Origin: Adiantum capillus-veneris
Taxonomy: Eukaryota; Streptophyta; Polypodiopsida; Polypodiales; Pteridaceae
Direction: 5' to 3'
DNA: 64,000 bases
Assembly: GCA_014529385.2 (NCBI GenBank)
Contig: CM043953.1
Span: forward strand, 92,804,842-92,868,841
The notes beneath the pieces were generated by a model. It saw only the letters and a program-made list of their open reading frames with translations. It was not told the origin of the DNA and did not search any database. Position numbers and translations under genes: made by a program. The first letter of the stretch is position 1; the number at the start of each line of letters is the position of its first letter. Below are positions 46,201 through 56,293 of the stretch, piece after piece.

Positions 46201-47484
46201 TGTCATCCTCAAAAATGACCGAAGACCATTTTTTGCAAGAGAGGATACAAACAACAAATTCTTCTTGATCCCTGGAACATATAAGACATCTGGCAAGCAT
46301 AAATCTGAACCATCTGAAATGGTAATCAAAATCTTACCAACGCCTTTGATTGGATAAGAAGCATTATTTGCACATGTCACCTTCTTTCCTGCTGGAGCTG
46401 CATCCAATGAACAAAACAAATCCTTCCTTGAAGTAATATTCCTGGATGCACCACTATCAAAGTACCAAATCATTTGTGTCTTGTCAACACTGTAAGCAAA
46501 AAAATCAGAACATACTACAAAAGCATAAGAATCCTGCACAAAGTTTGCAGACTCTTCTTTAGCTGTAAAAGAATCACCAGAAGCTGAAACAACCAAACTT
46601 GACTCTTTCTTCTTTTCTTTAGCAATTCGCTTTTTACACTCACTAATGTAGTGACCAGGTTTCTTGCAGTAGTGACATTTACCTTTCTTCTTGGACTTGT
46701 CGGAATCACCTTTAGACTTCTCTGAAGATTGTCCTGCACTAGACTTGGAGTAATGAGCACTCTCTTTACCCTTGTTTTTGTTCTGTACAACAAGAGCATG
46801 ATCCATACCATCCACCTGTAAAGACTTGTTCTTACGTGATTGATCCTCCTGCAATAGCAAAGCCACTAACTCTTCAAAATGAAGAGGCTCAGGATTAGCT
46901 CGCAAAGACAGAGTCAAAGAAGACTGAAAAGTCAGATAAGATGGTGGTAGTGAATTGAGTGTTTTGGAAACCAAGTCCTTCTCTGGAATCACTTCATCAA
47001 TGCTAAGAAATTGCTCTTTAAGATCCCTGATTTTTGTAAGATGCTCGACAATATCGTCACCTTCGTCCATCTGTATTTTGTCAAGTTGTTTCTTCAAAAA
47101 CTCTATTCTGGCAGCATTTCTTCCTCCAAACATAGCTTGCAGAGTGTTCCAAGCATCCTCAGAAGTTCTGCAAGATCTGATATGTGGTGTGATTTTCCTC
47201 TTTATGGTTAAGGCAATCACAGCCATAGCCTGTGCATCTTTAGTATCCCATCTCTTTTGCTCTGGAGTGACTTGTGAGGGTCCTGCACCAACAGCTGCAC
47301 CACGACTAGGCGTGGCAGGTGCAATGCTACCTGGACGAACTTCATCTCCAGATACATAATCCCACAATCCTTTACCAACCAAAACATTTTTGGCCATAAA
47401 AGACCAAAGAGAATAGTTGGTACCATCCAATTTGTCTTCGGATGTAAACGCACCAAAAATCTCTTTCTCCGTAGATTGAGCCAT
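43263..47484 (-). pseudogene. E8 Ty1/copia gag-pol polyprotein, broken
   Basis: Starts at the ATG 47484-47482 (MAQSTEKEIFGAFTSE). Order along the protein: gag (LDGTNYSLWSFMAKNVL), zinc knuckle CHYCKKPGHYISEC, protease DSGASRNIT, GAG-pre-integrase (HARFGHVSYGSL, CEGCVLGKMHRL), integrase core (LVHNDVCGPM, RTDRGGEYMS, AERKNRSLMETA), reverse transcriptase (LDIKTAFLNGDL, TLYVDDILLTG) and RNase H (CEVEYRAAF, HYHYVRERLHAGEI). This integrase-before-RT order defines Ty1/copia. Breaks: frameshift near 46230, TAG at 45290, frameshift near 44670, TAG at 44355. A 36-base segment of integrase is duplicated in frame. Confidence 0.9.
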
Positions 47485-47877
47485 ACTGTGGATGCACACA
47501 AGAGAGCAAAAGAACCTCCAAGAGATTCACAAATCTCCTCTCCAATCCAAGAAAAAATCTACACAAAATCTCAGCACAAAGCTAAGACAAGCTGCTTCCC
47601 AAAAGAACTGTTTACCTGAAGAAAATCTGTCAAAAAGCACACCCTCTTGATCTAAACGCCTCTGAAAAGTAACTTCTGCTACGTTGCTCAAAACAAAATT
47701 CTGAGGGCTCAAACGGATTTGAAAGGGGGGTAAAACCCTAGGTTGCCTGAGGTCGCCTGATCAGAATACTCTCGGAACGTCGAGGATGCTCCCACGAGCA
47801 AATTTTCCGAAAACTACCTGAAAACTGCGATTGCACGCGTGGACGCGAAAACGCAAGTAGAGGCTCTGGAAATCACC

Positions 47878-47891
47878 AAGCTCTGATACCA
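47878..47891 (-). other. E8 primer-binding site (initiator Met tRNA type)
   Basis: Minus strand reads TGGTATCAGAGCTT, the standard plant primer site complementary to initiator methionine tRNA, about 390 bases upstream of gag. No LTR matching 43022-43215 was seen just outside it. Confidence 0.8.
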
Positions 47892-47949
47892 GACACACCT
47901 CAAGGAGTCTCATGGTATTGACATATAGATTCCAAAGCGTCCTGGAGGT

Positions 47950-48470
47950 CGGCCCTTGCACAAAGAGGCAGAGAGAAGAGCTAATTTGCTGCCTAATCCT
48001 GAGGTTAAGGCTTGGAAGAAAGCAGCCATGAAAAGGGTCACCGATAAAGATTGGAAGTTCAAGAAAAACAGCAAGCGATATCAACACATCATGTGCATTC
48101 GAGCACTACAAATATGGAAGGAGCTTGGTGGACAGTACAAGAAGATGGATCAAGATTCCTTTGGAAAAGTGTTTATCAGTGGGAGGATGAAGCAATACAT
48201 GGTGGACAAGGCTCGCCGGCTTGGACAAATTCAAAAGAGAATTGAAGAAGGTTATGATGCACATGTGAGTGTCCTACTTTGTTGCTTCTTTGCCTCATCA
48301 CACTAAGCATGCATGTGTAATCACTTTTTCCCGTTATGCTATGTGTGTAAATAGAAGAGAGTTCACGATGTCCCTCCATGGCTTGAGGCTGCCTTGGATG
48401 ACATTGATACTCAAGATCCCTTCTAGTTTTCTCCAAAGGGTGAGGAGGATCATGATAAAAGTGTAGAGAT
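47950..48470 (+). pseudogene. Unrecognised coding region, right part, with an apparent intron
   Basis: The frame from 47956 reads KEAERRANLLPNPEVKAWKK to QIQKRIEEGYDAH, basic and helical. It stops being coding-like at GTGAGTGTCC (about 48265), a good splice donor. After a pyrimidine-rich stretch ending TAAATAG (about 48353) a second coding stretch follows: VHDVPPWLEAALDDIDTQDPF, a stop, then FSPKGEEDHDKSVEM. This suggests an intron-bearing gene, now decayed. Product not recognised. The copia element lies between this and the possible left part at 42430-42990. Confidence 0.4.
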
Positions 48471-48656
48471 GACTTTCAAAGCTATTGATACAAGAGGAGA
48501 TCTTTCCGAGTCTTTAGGAAACCTCAATCTTGATGAGGTTTGTGGGAGGTGCTTCTACATTTATGTCTCTTGTGAGAGGAGGGTTCATGACTTGCTTGTT
48601 CATAAGGATCTCTTGTTTATGTTATTTAAATAATGAGATGCATGCTACCTTTTAGG

Positions 48657-49006
48657 GCCATGTACTTACTTCTCCATCCAAGAAGAAGCTACCAATTCGG
48701 AGATGCAAGACTTCCAACGAGCCTATTGATGTAGGATCACCTGATGAATGCTCTTATATGGCCCTTGAGTTCTATGTCTCATATGGACACTTGCGCTTGG
48801 AAAAGACGGGGAACGAAATCTGCCCTCTATCTCCAATACTGAGCATCCGAGCACTTTACAGGTATGATTTAGATAGAGACATCTTCAGATTTTGTGGCTT
48901 TCTTGTGCATGACAATCATTACATTGCTGGTTGTGACCTATTTGCACTAGATTCTCTTCGCATATACCCATTAGATTCAGCTCCATTCAATTTGGCATAC
49001 ACGTGA
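48657..49006 (+). CDS. Unrecognised ORF, possibly a further exon
   Basis: Frame reading SPSKKKLPIRRCKTSNEP, then MALEFYVSYGHLRLEK, ending DSAPFNLAYT. Composition is protein-like with Y, C and D in the second half (FCGFLVHDNHYIAGCDLFAL). It may belong with the coding stretches at 47950-48470. No family recognised. 49007-49400 shows no gene. Confidence 0.3.
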
Positions 49007-49406
49007 CATGGATGATGAGGTGTTGCTCCATGGCCCAACGCCTCCATAGCCCTACATGAATCATATGTAAGAGTGCAAGACATAGCTGACATGCAAAATT
49101 CAAATACACAATTATGCTAGTACCTGTGCAAGAAAGGTATAACATCCATCGAAGCACTACAACCGAGCGAATCTAACTTTGGCCAATGCTCATGCCATAT
49201 ACATGACTTTGAGCACCATCCGTTGGATACGTAGCATTGAATATTTGCATGCTCGGAGTAGTCCAATAAGAGTTACTGAAAGCAAGCTTCAAAATCATCC
49301 TCACACTTTGAATGCATAAGGTTGCACATCGTAGAATATGCACAGTACACTTGGTCTTGAAATCAATCACCAGTTGTCCTTATCCTACTGATTATGTGCT
49401 CACACT

Positions 49407-49705
49407 TTTGATAGGGGAAAGGTATTTCTGAGAGTAAAACCCAAACGTAGTTCTTTATGAATGGGTAAGTGTAAGAAGTTTAGTGCTAGATATTGTGGAC
49501 CTTTTGTAATCACATAGCGGATTAATGAGCAAGTTTATAGACTCTTGTTACCACCACACATAAAAGTACATAATGTTTTTCACGTCATCTTACTCAAGAA
49601 GTATGTACCTGATTCGCAACACATTCTTGATTATCTATCTCTACTGATGGAACTTTTGAAGTGCATCTCGAAGTGATACTTTAAAGTAGAACTAAGCCTC
49701 TACGT
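49407..49705 (+). pseudogene. E6 chromovirus integrase C-terminus (decayed)
   Basis: Reads VFLRVKPKRSSL, stop, CKKFSARYCGPFVIT, stop, RINEQVYRLLLPPHIKVHNVFHV and LLKKYVPDSQHILDY. This is the GPY/F region of a Ty3 chromovirus integrase. E5 is inserted at 49706, and the chromodomain resumes after it. Confidence 0.8.
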
Positions 49706-50641
49706 TGTCAGGAGTTTTTTGGAGCAAGGGATTGCACATATATACATACAAATGCATGGTGCATCAAATAAAGAATTGCCCATTTTCCAGAGCCAGGTGG
49801 TTACGTGGGGCCCACATGTGTACAGGTAGGACACCATGTACATAGTGCATCGATTTTCACTATCACCAGTACCAGTGTGTTTTTTCTACAATAAGGAGGA
49901 GTTGGTAGCACGTAAAACTTCTCGAGGAATCTTTCCGCGGGCCGACGACATGAGGTAAGCAGGTGCGTCAGATGGCATCTAGTGGCGTCAGGAGGCCGAA
50001 CGGGGTCAATACTTGCACGTGGATGAGTACGGACACAGCGTGGGTGTTTTCTTGTGAGAATTATGCAGAAAGGTCATCATGAGGACCACTTTTTGGGGCC
50101 ACTTCACGTGGTGGCGGGATGCATTATTGAAAAAAGTCGAGTGCCAGGTGTGCGGATGATGCAAAAAGGTGACAACTATGCACTGCGAGGTCAGTTTTTG
50201 GCATGTTCGGGGTCCGTTTGAGGTCATCTAAAAGGCCAAGGGTGCCCAAGTAATAAAGCTAAGTGTGGGAACTGAAAAAAGAGAGAGAAGACCAGAAAAA
50301 ATGTGGAGAAGAGAGGAGGAACAGCCGCAGGTGTGTTTTTTGGGTTTTTGGAGCCTGTTTTGGCCGTAAACTGCTCATCCGAGGTCGGATTTGAGCACTT
50401 TGACATTGTAGACTGGGGTTTTGGGCCGTTCCGGACGCAATGGCGCTGTCCATTTTTCCAAATTCCTCACTCTTTTTCTTCTGTTTTTCTGTGTAAGTTT
50501 CTCCTATGAGCGAAGTTTCTGCTCTAGTTTGTGATTGTATCTGGCTTATTTTACCCATATTGTGTGAGCTATTTGCCCCATTGGTGTTGGCCCAAGCTCA
50601 TTTGTATCTAAAAATCATAAGTTCACCTCTTTTGAGCTGAG

Positions 50642-50715
<74 letters not shown>

Positions 50716-50892
50716 TCTGTGTGGAGTGGGCAAGTGGATAGTCTCTCTCCTCTCACTCCAGAGGTGTGTTCCCTGTCTCGGCCAGGTGTGTTGTGTAAGC
50801 CGAGTGGTGCCCCATAGTGTGTGTGTGTATCTTCCCAAGAGTGTGTGTCGGGTCGTTATAGAGGCGCTCTGTGTGTTTTCATCCCGCTCACA
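49706..50892 (+). repeat. E5 5' LTR (1187 bp)
   Basis: Nearly identical to 53502-54674. The 14-bp length difference equals the difference in GT-repeat length (50647-50714 here, 54443-54496 there). No gene inside. Confidence 0.93.
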
Positions 50893-50915
50893 TTCTTTTG
50901 GCGCCCCCACGGAGG
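50893..50915 (+). other. E5 primer-binding site
   Basis: TTCTTTTGGCGCCCCCACGG follows the LTR end. It differs from the E1/E2 site by two bases within the shared core. Confidence 0.7.
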
Positions 50916-50957
50916 ATCTTCTTCGAGTACCTTCTGCTTCGAGCTTCGAGCTTCGGG

Positions 50958-51028
50958 ATTACAGGTTGCAGATTACAGATTACAGGTTACAGGTTACAGG
51001 TTACAGGGACAGGTACAGGTACAGGTGA
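50958..51028 (+). repeat. TTACAGG-like tandem repeat
   Basis: About ten imperfect 6-8 base units (ATTACAG, TTACAGG, ACAGGT) in the E5 leader. It is not the plant telomere unit. Confidence 0.8.
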
Positions 51029-51639
51029 TTCACACAGGTACAGGTAGCTGGAGTACAGTGATATACTAACAGTGATGTCACTTGCAGTTGTTGTGGGAAT
51101 GCATCACTTGGCGCCTATTTGAGCGCATTGTCTGTTGGATTGTACGTTACTTGTGGAAACTGCCATTGTACGCATTTGTGGAGCCATACTTGGTTGTATT
51201 TGGCAGTCCCAGCCATTTCTGAGACTTGGTCTGGAAGATAGTCATTTCTGAGACTTGACTATACGCGATTTGCATTAGCTTTCGTGTGAGGGTCGATAGC
51301 GTGAGGTTTTTATTGAGCTGGGGGATGCTCAAATGTGGAGATCCTTTCGGTGATACAGGTAGCTGGAGCACCCTTTTCGTGACCTCACCATAGGCTATGT
51401 ACTAGTGAGTCCTACTTGATGCTCGGGTTCTATTGTTGACAGTTTATGCATACATAGACAGTCTATATTTTGGGTTCTCATTGCTCTACTTCTGGGGAAA
51501 CTCTGTCAAAATTTTTCCAAGTTATGATGGCTGGTCTTTTGGTCTTTTGAGCCATTTGATACTGTTATGCTGCTGAAATTTTGGCAAAATCAGAGGATAA
51601 GACAGGTGTGCTTTCTTGGGAGCTTCATGGTTGTCTTTA

Positions 51640-51858
51640 ATGGATGATCAAAATGGACCTCAATTCACTCCATTTCATTTAACTCAGAGAATCCAGATAA
51701 ATGTTCATGTGTCCAGGAAGATCTTTTTCCAGCAGCGCATAGTCTTTATGTTTGGGCCAAGAAGATTGAGAGAGATCCTGGAATGTCCTTTGCCTGTTGT
51801 CATTCCGATGATCAACTATGAAAACTCATTTGATGTGCATGTGTTTGTCCTTATCTAA
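51640..51858 (+). CDS. Leader microprotein type B of E5 (72 aa)
   Basis: Intact ORF from ATG 51640, beginning MDDQNGPQFTPFHL, with INVHVSRKIFFQQR, FMFGPRRLREIL, PVVIPMI and SFDV, ending HVFVLI. It precedes gag by 102 bases. An element that has lost its whole pol has kept this ORF open, which suggests that it matters to the element in cis or for its RNA. Function unknown. Confidence 0.75.
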   Translation: MDDQNGPQFTPFHLTQRIQINVHVSRKIFFQQRIVFMFGPRRLREILECPLPVVIPMINYENSFDVHVFVLI

Positions 51859-51960
51859 AGCTGAGCTCCATTGAAGTTTCTGGGGATTGGGTAGTGAAAA
51901 GTTTTGGGTTCTTGCACGTGTGTTCAAAGGGATTCTCAAAGCATTGTAACTTGGGTAACC

Positions 51961-53463
51961 ATGGCTTTCTCTTATCCGGAATTTCATGGAAGAAGTGGTG
52001 AAGATGCGGAAGACTTTCTGGAGCAAGTCGAGGTGGCATGCATAAGCAACAATATGTGTGATGAGGACAAGATTTTCAGGCTATTTGGATTGCTTTTAAA
52101 AGATGAGGCCCGTGTTTGGTTCATGGATTTGGAAGCTAAAAAAGCAGTGGCTTCTTCTTATGGTTTGAGTCTTGACAAGTTTATAGAAGCTTTTTTAGAG
52201 CGTTTCCAGGTTTTCGAAGATGCAAATGCAGTATGGAATGAGCTCAATGCTCTTAAGCAAGGTTCTTGTCAAGGTGTTGATGCCTATGTACACGGTTTTA
52301 CAGATTTATGGACTCGTTGGTGTGTTGCTCTTAAGAATGAGACCCCCCCTTGTTCATTGAAGAAAAGTTTTTTTGTTGATGGTTTGTCACCTTGGTTGTG
52401 GTTCGAAGTTGAGTTGAAGAGGCCCGAGTCTTTTGAAGATGCGGTATGCATTGCAAAGCACAAGGAATGGAAGTTTAAGCGTCTTGAGGAACATGGTATC
52501 AGTACAGGTATGCATGTGCAAAATGGATTTGACATGGAAGATGAAGTTAAGCCTAAGCAAGTGAAAAGTAGCCTATCCTATGATGTTTCTCGTTTCTTCC
52601 CAAGGTCTATTGTGAAGCGTAAAGAGGTCTTGCAGGTTGACAGGTTTATGGAAGAGCCTAAAGAGGTGAGTAATGCTTTGGATACAGGATTGAAAATTCT
52701 TGAAGAGGATGCATTGGCTACTTGTGTACCTTGTGATTCTGGGTGTGAGTGTGAGATGGAGGTTATTGATGATGAGCACGTATCTTTGGATACTAGTTCC
52801 TTGGAAATTTGGGAAGAGGGCAAGGTTGAGAGCCATTTTGTGGATTTGTTGGATGTGGAGCCTATTTTGAAGCCATATTTTGATGTATGTGCGGTGATTG
52901 AACCGATTTGTGAGCATGATTGTGGTTTAGAGCAGGGATCTGCATTCTTGGAGACTGATGAACCCATGCTAGAAGCTATGGATAGTGGTGCTAGCCATGA
53001 TTATGATGTGGATAAAGTTATGTGTGATGATGAGTATGCTTATGATGATGAGAAGGGGTTTGGCATATATGAGTCCAATCTCAGCTATGTGGATGCCTAT
53101 GCTAGGGATATGTGTGCTGCGGGGATACTTTTGTGCTTTGGATATCAACAACTTTACCTTCACACAATGCTTTTAGCTACTTGGGTGCATGATTTGCAGG
53201 TTGTTGCTATGGCTGGTGAAGCCAAGATGCCAGGTGATGAGTCACATGAGTTGTCTCTATCGGTTGGGTTGAATGTGGCATGCAATATTTATGCTTTTGG
53301 AACTCCAGACAGGGCGGATGTGTTAGTTGGATATGCCTATGGTGCATTTTGGTTGATTGTTGACAAATGTAGGTGTGGTGTTATGATGCTTCTTGTGAAT
53401 CAAGCGATATGCCTTTGGCCTTTTGATCCAGGTGGAATGAATATCTCTTTTTGCTGCTGCTGA
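51961..53463 (+). CDS. E5 Gag (500 aa) with unusual C-terminus
   Basis: ATG 51961 (MAFSYPEFHGRSGEDAEDF), intact to the TGA at 53461. The first 200 residues are a Ty3 gag domain (IFRLFGLLLKDEARVWF, DKFIEAFLERFQVF, CSLKKSFFVDGLSP). No zinc knuckle was found. The rest is acidic and cysteine-containing (CDSGCECEMEV, DSGASHDYDVDKVMCDD), then hydrophobic near the end. DSGAS may be a protease remnant, but the surrounding motif does not support one. It would supply capsid protein for E5 RNA; other enzymes must come in trans. Confidence 0.8.
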   Translation: MAFSYPEFHGRSGEDAEDFLEQVEVACISNNMCDEDKIFRLFGLLLKDEARVWFMDLEAKKAVASSYGLSLDKFIEAFLERFQVFEDANAVWNELNALKQGSCQGVDAYVHGFTDLWTRWCVALKNETPPCSLKKSFFVDGLSPWLWFEVELKRPESFEDAVCIAKHKEWKFKRLEEHGISTGMHVQNGFDMEDEVKPKQVKSSLSYDVSRFFPRSIVKRKEVLQVDRFMEEPKEVSNALDTGLKILEEDALATCVPCDSGCECEMEVIDDEHVSLDTSSLEIWEEGKVESHFVDLLDVEPILKPYFDVCAVIEPICEHDCGLEQGSAFLETDEPMLEAMDSGASHDYDVDKVMCDDEYAYDDEKGFGIYESNLSYVDAYARDMCAAGILLCFGYQQLYLHTMLLATWVHDLQVVAMAGEAKMPGDESHELSLSVGLNVACNIYAFGTPDRADVLVGYAYGAFWLIVDKCRCGVMMLLVNQAICLWPFDPGGMNISFCCC

Positions 53464-53477
53464 GCATGAATGCTCTA

Positions 53478-53501
53478 GCAGGCTAGGAGGTGGGCAAATT
53501 A
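53478..53501 (+). other. E5 purine-rich tract before 3' LTR
   Basis: GGCTAGGAGGTGGGCAAATT, directly before TGTCAGGAG. Less pure than usual. Confidence 0.5.
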
Positions 53502-54437
53502 TGTCAGGAGTTTTTTGGAGCAAGGGATTGCACATATATACATACAAATGCATGGTGCATCAAATAAAGAATTGCCCATTTTCCAGAGCCAGGTGGTTAC
53601 GTGGGGCCCACATGTGTACAGGTAGGACACCATGTACATAGTGCATCGATTTTCACTATCACCAGTACCAGTGTGTTTTTTCTACAATAAGGAGGAGTTG
53701 GTAGCACGTAAAACTTCTCGAGGAATCTTTCCGCGGGCCGACGACATGAGGTAAGCAGGTGCGTCAGATGGCATCTAGTGGCGTCAGGAGGCCGAACGGG
53801 GTCAATACTTGCACGTGGATGAGTACGGACACAGCGTGGGTGTTTTCTTGTGAGAATTATGCAGAAAGGTCATCATGAGGACCACTTTTTGGGGCCACTT
53901 CACGTGGTGGCGGGATGCATTATTGAAAAAAGTCGAGTGCCAGGTGTGCGGATGATGCAAAAAGGTGACAACTATGCACTGCGAGGTCAGTTTTTGGCCT
54001 GTTCGGGGTCCGTTTGAGGTCATCTAAAAGGCCAAGGGTGCCCAAGTAATAAATCTAAGTGTGGGAACTGAAAAAAGAGAGAGAAGACCAGAAAAAATGT
54101 GGAGAAGAGAGGAGGAACAGCCGCAGGTGTGTTTTTTGGGTTTTTGGAGCCTGTTTTGGCCGTAAACTGCTCATCCGAGGTCGGATTTGAGCACTTTGAC
54201 ATTGTAGACTGGGGTTTTGGGCCGTTCCGGACGCGATGGCACTGTCCATTTTGCCAAATTCCTCACTCTTTTTCTGATGTTTTTCTGTGTAAGTTTCTCC
54301 TATGAGCGAAGTTTCTGCTCTAGTTTGTGATTGTATCTGGCTTATTTTACCCATATTGTGTGAGCTATTTGCCCCATTGGTGTTGGCCCAAGCTCATTTG
54401 TATCTAAACATCATAAGTTCTCCTCTTTTGAGCTGAG

Positions 54438-54497
<60 letters not shown>

Positions 54498-54674
54498 TCT
54501 GTGTGGAGTGGGCAAGTGGATAGTCTCTCTCCTCTCACTCCAGAGGTGTGTTCCCTGTCTCAGCCAGGTGTGTTGTGTAAGCCGAGTGGTGCCTCATAGT
54601 GTGTGTGTGTATCTTCCCAAGAGTGTGTGTCGGGTCGTTATAGAGGCGCTCTGTGTGTTTTCATCCCGCTCACA
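53502..54674 (+). repeat. E5 3' LTR (1173 bp)
   Basis: Partner of 49706-50892, with only a few substitutions visible, indicating recent insertion. Confidence 0.93.
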
Positions 54675-54798
54675 ACGTAATCGGACCATTATTGAACACC
54701 TTGTTAAATGGTCAACGTATCCTTAGGAAGATGCCACTTACGAACGTGATGATGTAATGAGACTGAATTATCCAGATTTCATGTCGAGGTGAGGACAC
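54675..54798 (+). pseudogene. E6 chromodomain, right part
   Basis: After the ACGT duplication the frame reads RNRTIIEHLVKWSTYP, stop, EDATYERDDVMRL and NYPDF. This is a chromovirus chromodomain, which normally targets integration to marked chromatin. It joins across E5 to KPLR at 49694-49705. Confidence 0.82.
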
Positions 54799-54823
54799 CT
54801 CGAGTTTTTCAAGTGTGGCAGGA

Positions 54824-55030
54824 TGTAAGATCCCCAATTTTTGGGTCTCTTTTTAAAATAATAAAAATAGCTTTCAATATCTATAATTTTGAATTAAGAT
54901 GCTTGATTGACAGTATTGTAGGGTTTAAAGTAAAAAGCAAGCCCATTTTCCTATTCCAGTAGGTTAGACGGACGTTTGGTTTAGTTTTAGAAAAATCCGC
55001 TATTTTTAGCATTTTTATGCTTTTAGGTGC
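54824..55030 (+). repeat. E6 3' LTR start (incomplete)
   Basis: TGTAAGATCC follows a short purine-rich stretch (GTGTGGCAGGA). Sequence near 54905-55020 is similar to 55970-56095, so LTR pieces continue around the inverted arms. Confidence 0.45.
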
Positions 55031-55133
55031 TTCTTTGCAAAATGCAAGGTTGGATCCTTAATCTACGTGTTCTGGGGAAGCTGTGGTTCAATTCTGTAAA
55101 AATCTGTTTTTTGAGTGCTTTTTACGCTTTACT

Positions 55134-55932
55134 GCCCATATCAGCATCTTGTATAATGCCACATGCCTATAGAATGCAAGCATTTATTTATTTTTTTTCC
55201 GTAAGGCATTCCCTTCGCATTAGATTAAAAATTTTCCAAGTTTATTTGCCACAACCATATCGGAACCTAGCAACCTTTAATAACAATATCGTCTCGGATT
55301 CCAAAAATCATCTTGCTCAGCCGAGCCGGCAGCTGACACCGGCCTCAAGCCATATTATTTCATTAGCTCGGACTCTGTCTGATGAGCCGTAAATTCTTGT
55401 AGACTTCACAAGCTGCATAGAGCGCATACAAATCCTGTTGAGGCTGTAAAATTTCCAAATTGCACACCAATCGAGGTGATCGGTCTGCCATAGAACTGGC
55501 CCCCGGGGAAACTTAAATTGGTAATAACTTGGTAACCACAACTCTGATTGCTGATTTCAAAAGATCGATGCGCTCCACAAAGTGAGCATTTTAGCCCCAT
55601 GCATTCACTTCATTTCTATCCCCTCAGCTGCTGCAGTTTCCCAATCCGGTTCGGATCTGCTCCAATCGACGAGCCGTAAAGACAAGCTGGTAGAGCACTT
55701 CAATCACTACAATTGAAGTTCATAAAATCCCATATGTGCTCACCTCAAACATAGTCTTTTTTGGCATCATTAAGGCATCTGTTGTTGGCCCTTTGAAGCC
55801 GCATCTGGCATACATTACTCATAAATGTACCTTGTTACCAAGCCCTGAACACTTATCAATAATCAAGTAAACTTCAAATAAGCTCGACGTGCATCTTCCT
55901 GGTATCTTTCTTAGCATGGGAGCGGAGCTGCA
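55134..55932 (-). repeat. Inverted arm, left
   Basis: Reverse complement of 56294-57118 with moderate divergence. Its right end (GCTGCACGACA) is followed by CCACCCCCTCTGAACC, matching the E4 LTR/polypurine junction in form, so this arm looks like an LTR in minus orientation. Its left end carries a PPR fragment on the minus strand (ACGIIQDADMG). Confidence 0.6.
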
Positions 55933-56293
55933 CGACATCCACCCCCTCTGAACCTACACAGCCTCCGTGATTTTTAGTGCTTTGTAGTGAAAAGCGAGTC
56001 CGCTTTCTTATTCTAGTGGACAAGCCCATGGTTCAATTTTAGTAAATTTTGCTTTTTACGCTATTTTTAGCTTTTCGTGTTTTTCTACGTTTTTCAAAAG
56101 AAATGTTCTTTTTAGGATGACCTAAACATAAAAATATTAATTCTAGTCTCTGTCTAATTTCAAAATGATCACCCAGAGCAAAAACAAGACCAAACGTGAT
56201 TCTTACGGGAATTATTTTTATGAAAAGCGGTACCGTAAATACGTCGGGGCAGTATGTGAAAGTCATAATTATGTCGAGACATCATAGTGTCAT

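Larger units (their letters stand above)
49706..54674 (+). mobile_element. Gag-only LTR retrotransposon E5 (4.97 kb)
   Basis: LTRs at 49706-50892 and 53502-54674 start TGTCAGGAG and end GCTCACA. They are flanked by ACGT (49702-49705 and 54675-54678). Internally it has a primer site, microprotein B, gag, and a purine-rich tract. No protease, RT or integrase is present, so it must use proteins of another element, as in the class called TR-GAG. Insertion split the chromodomain of E6. Confidence 0.92.

Noticed and set aside
50645-51028. Valine-cysteine repeat ORF in the E5 LTR
   Set aside because: GT microsatellite artefact; it runs across the LTR end and primer site.
50958-51028. Interstitial telomere repeat
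   Set aside because: The unit is TTACAGG-like, not TTTAGGG, and is irregular.
52970-53000. Aspartic protease in E5 from the DSGAS motif
   Set aside because: No flap or LG-x-P-type end follows; a chance match within an acidic region is more likely.
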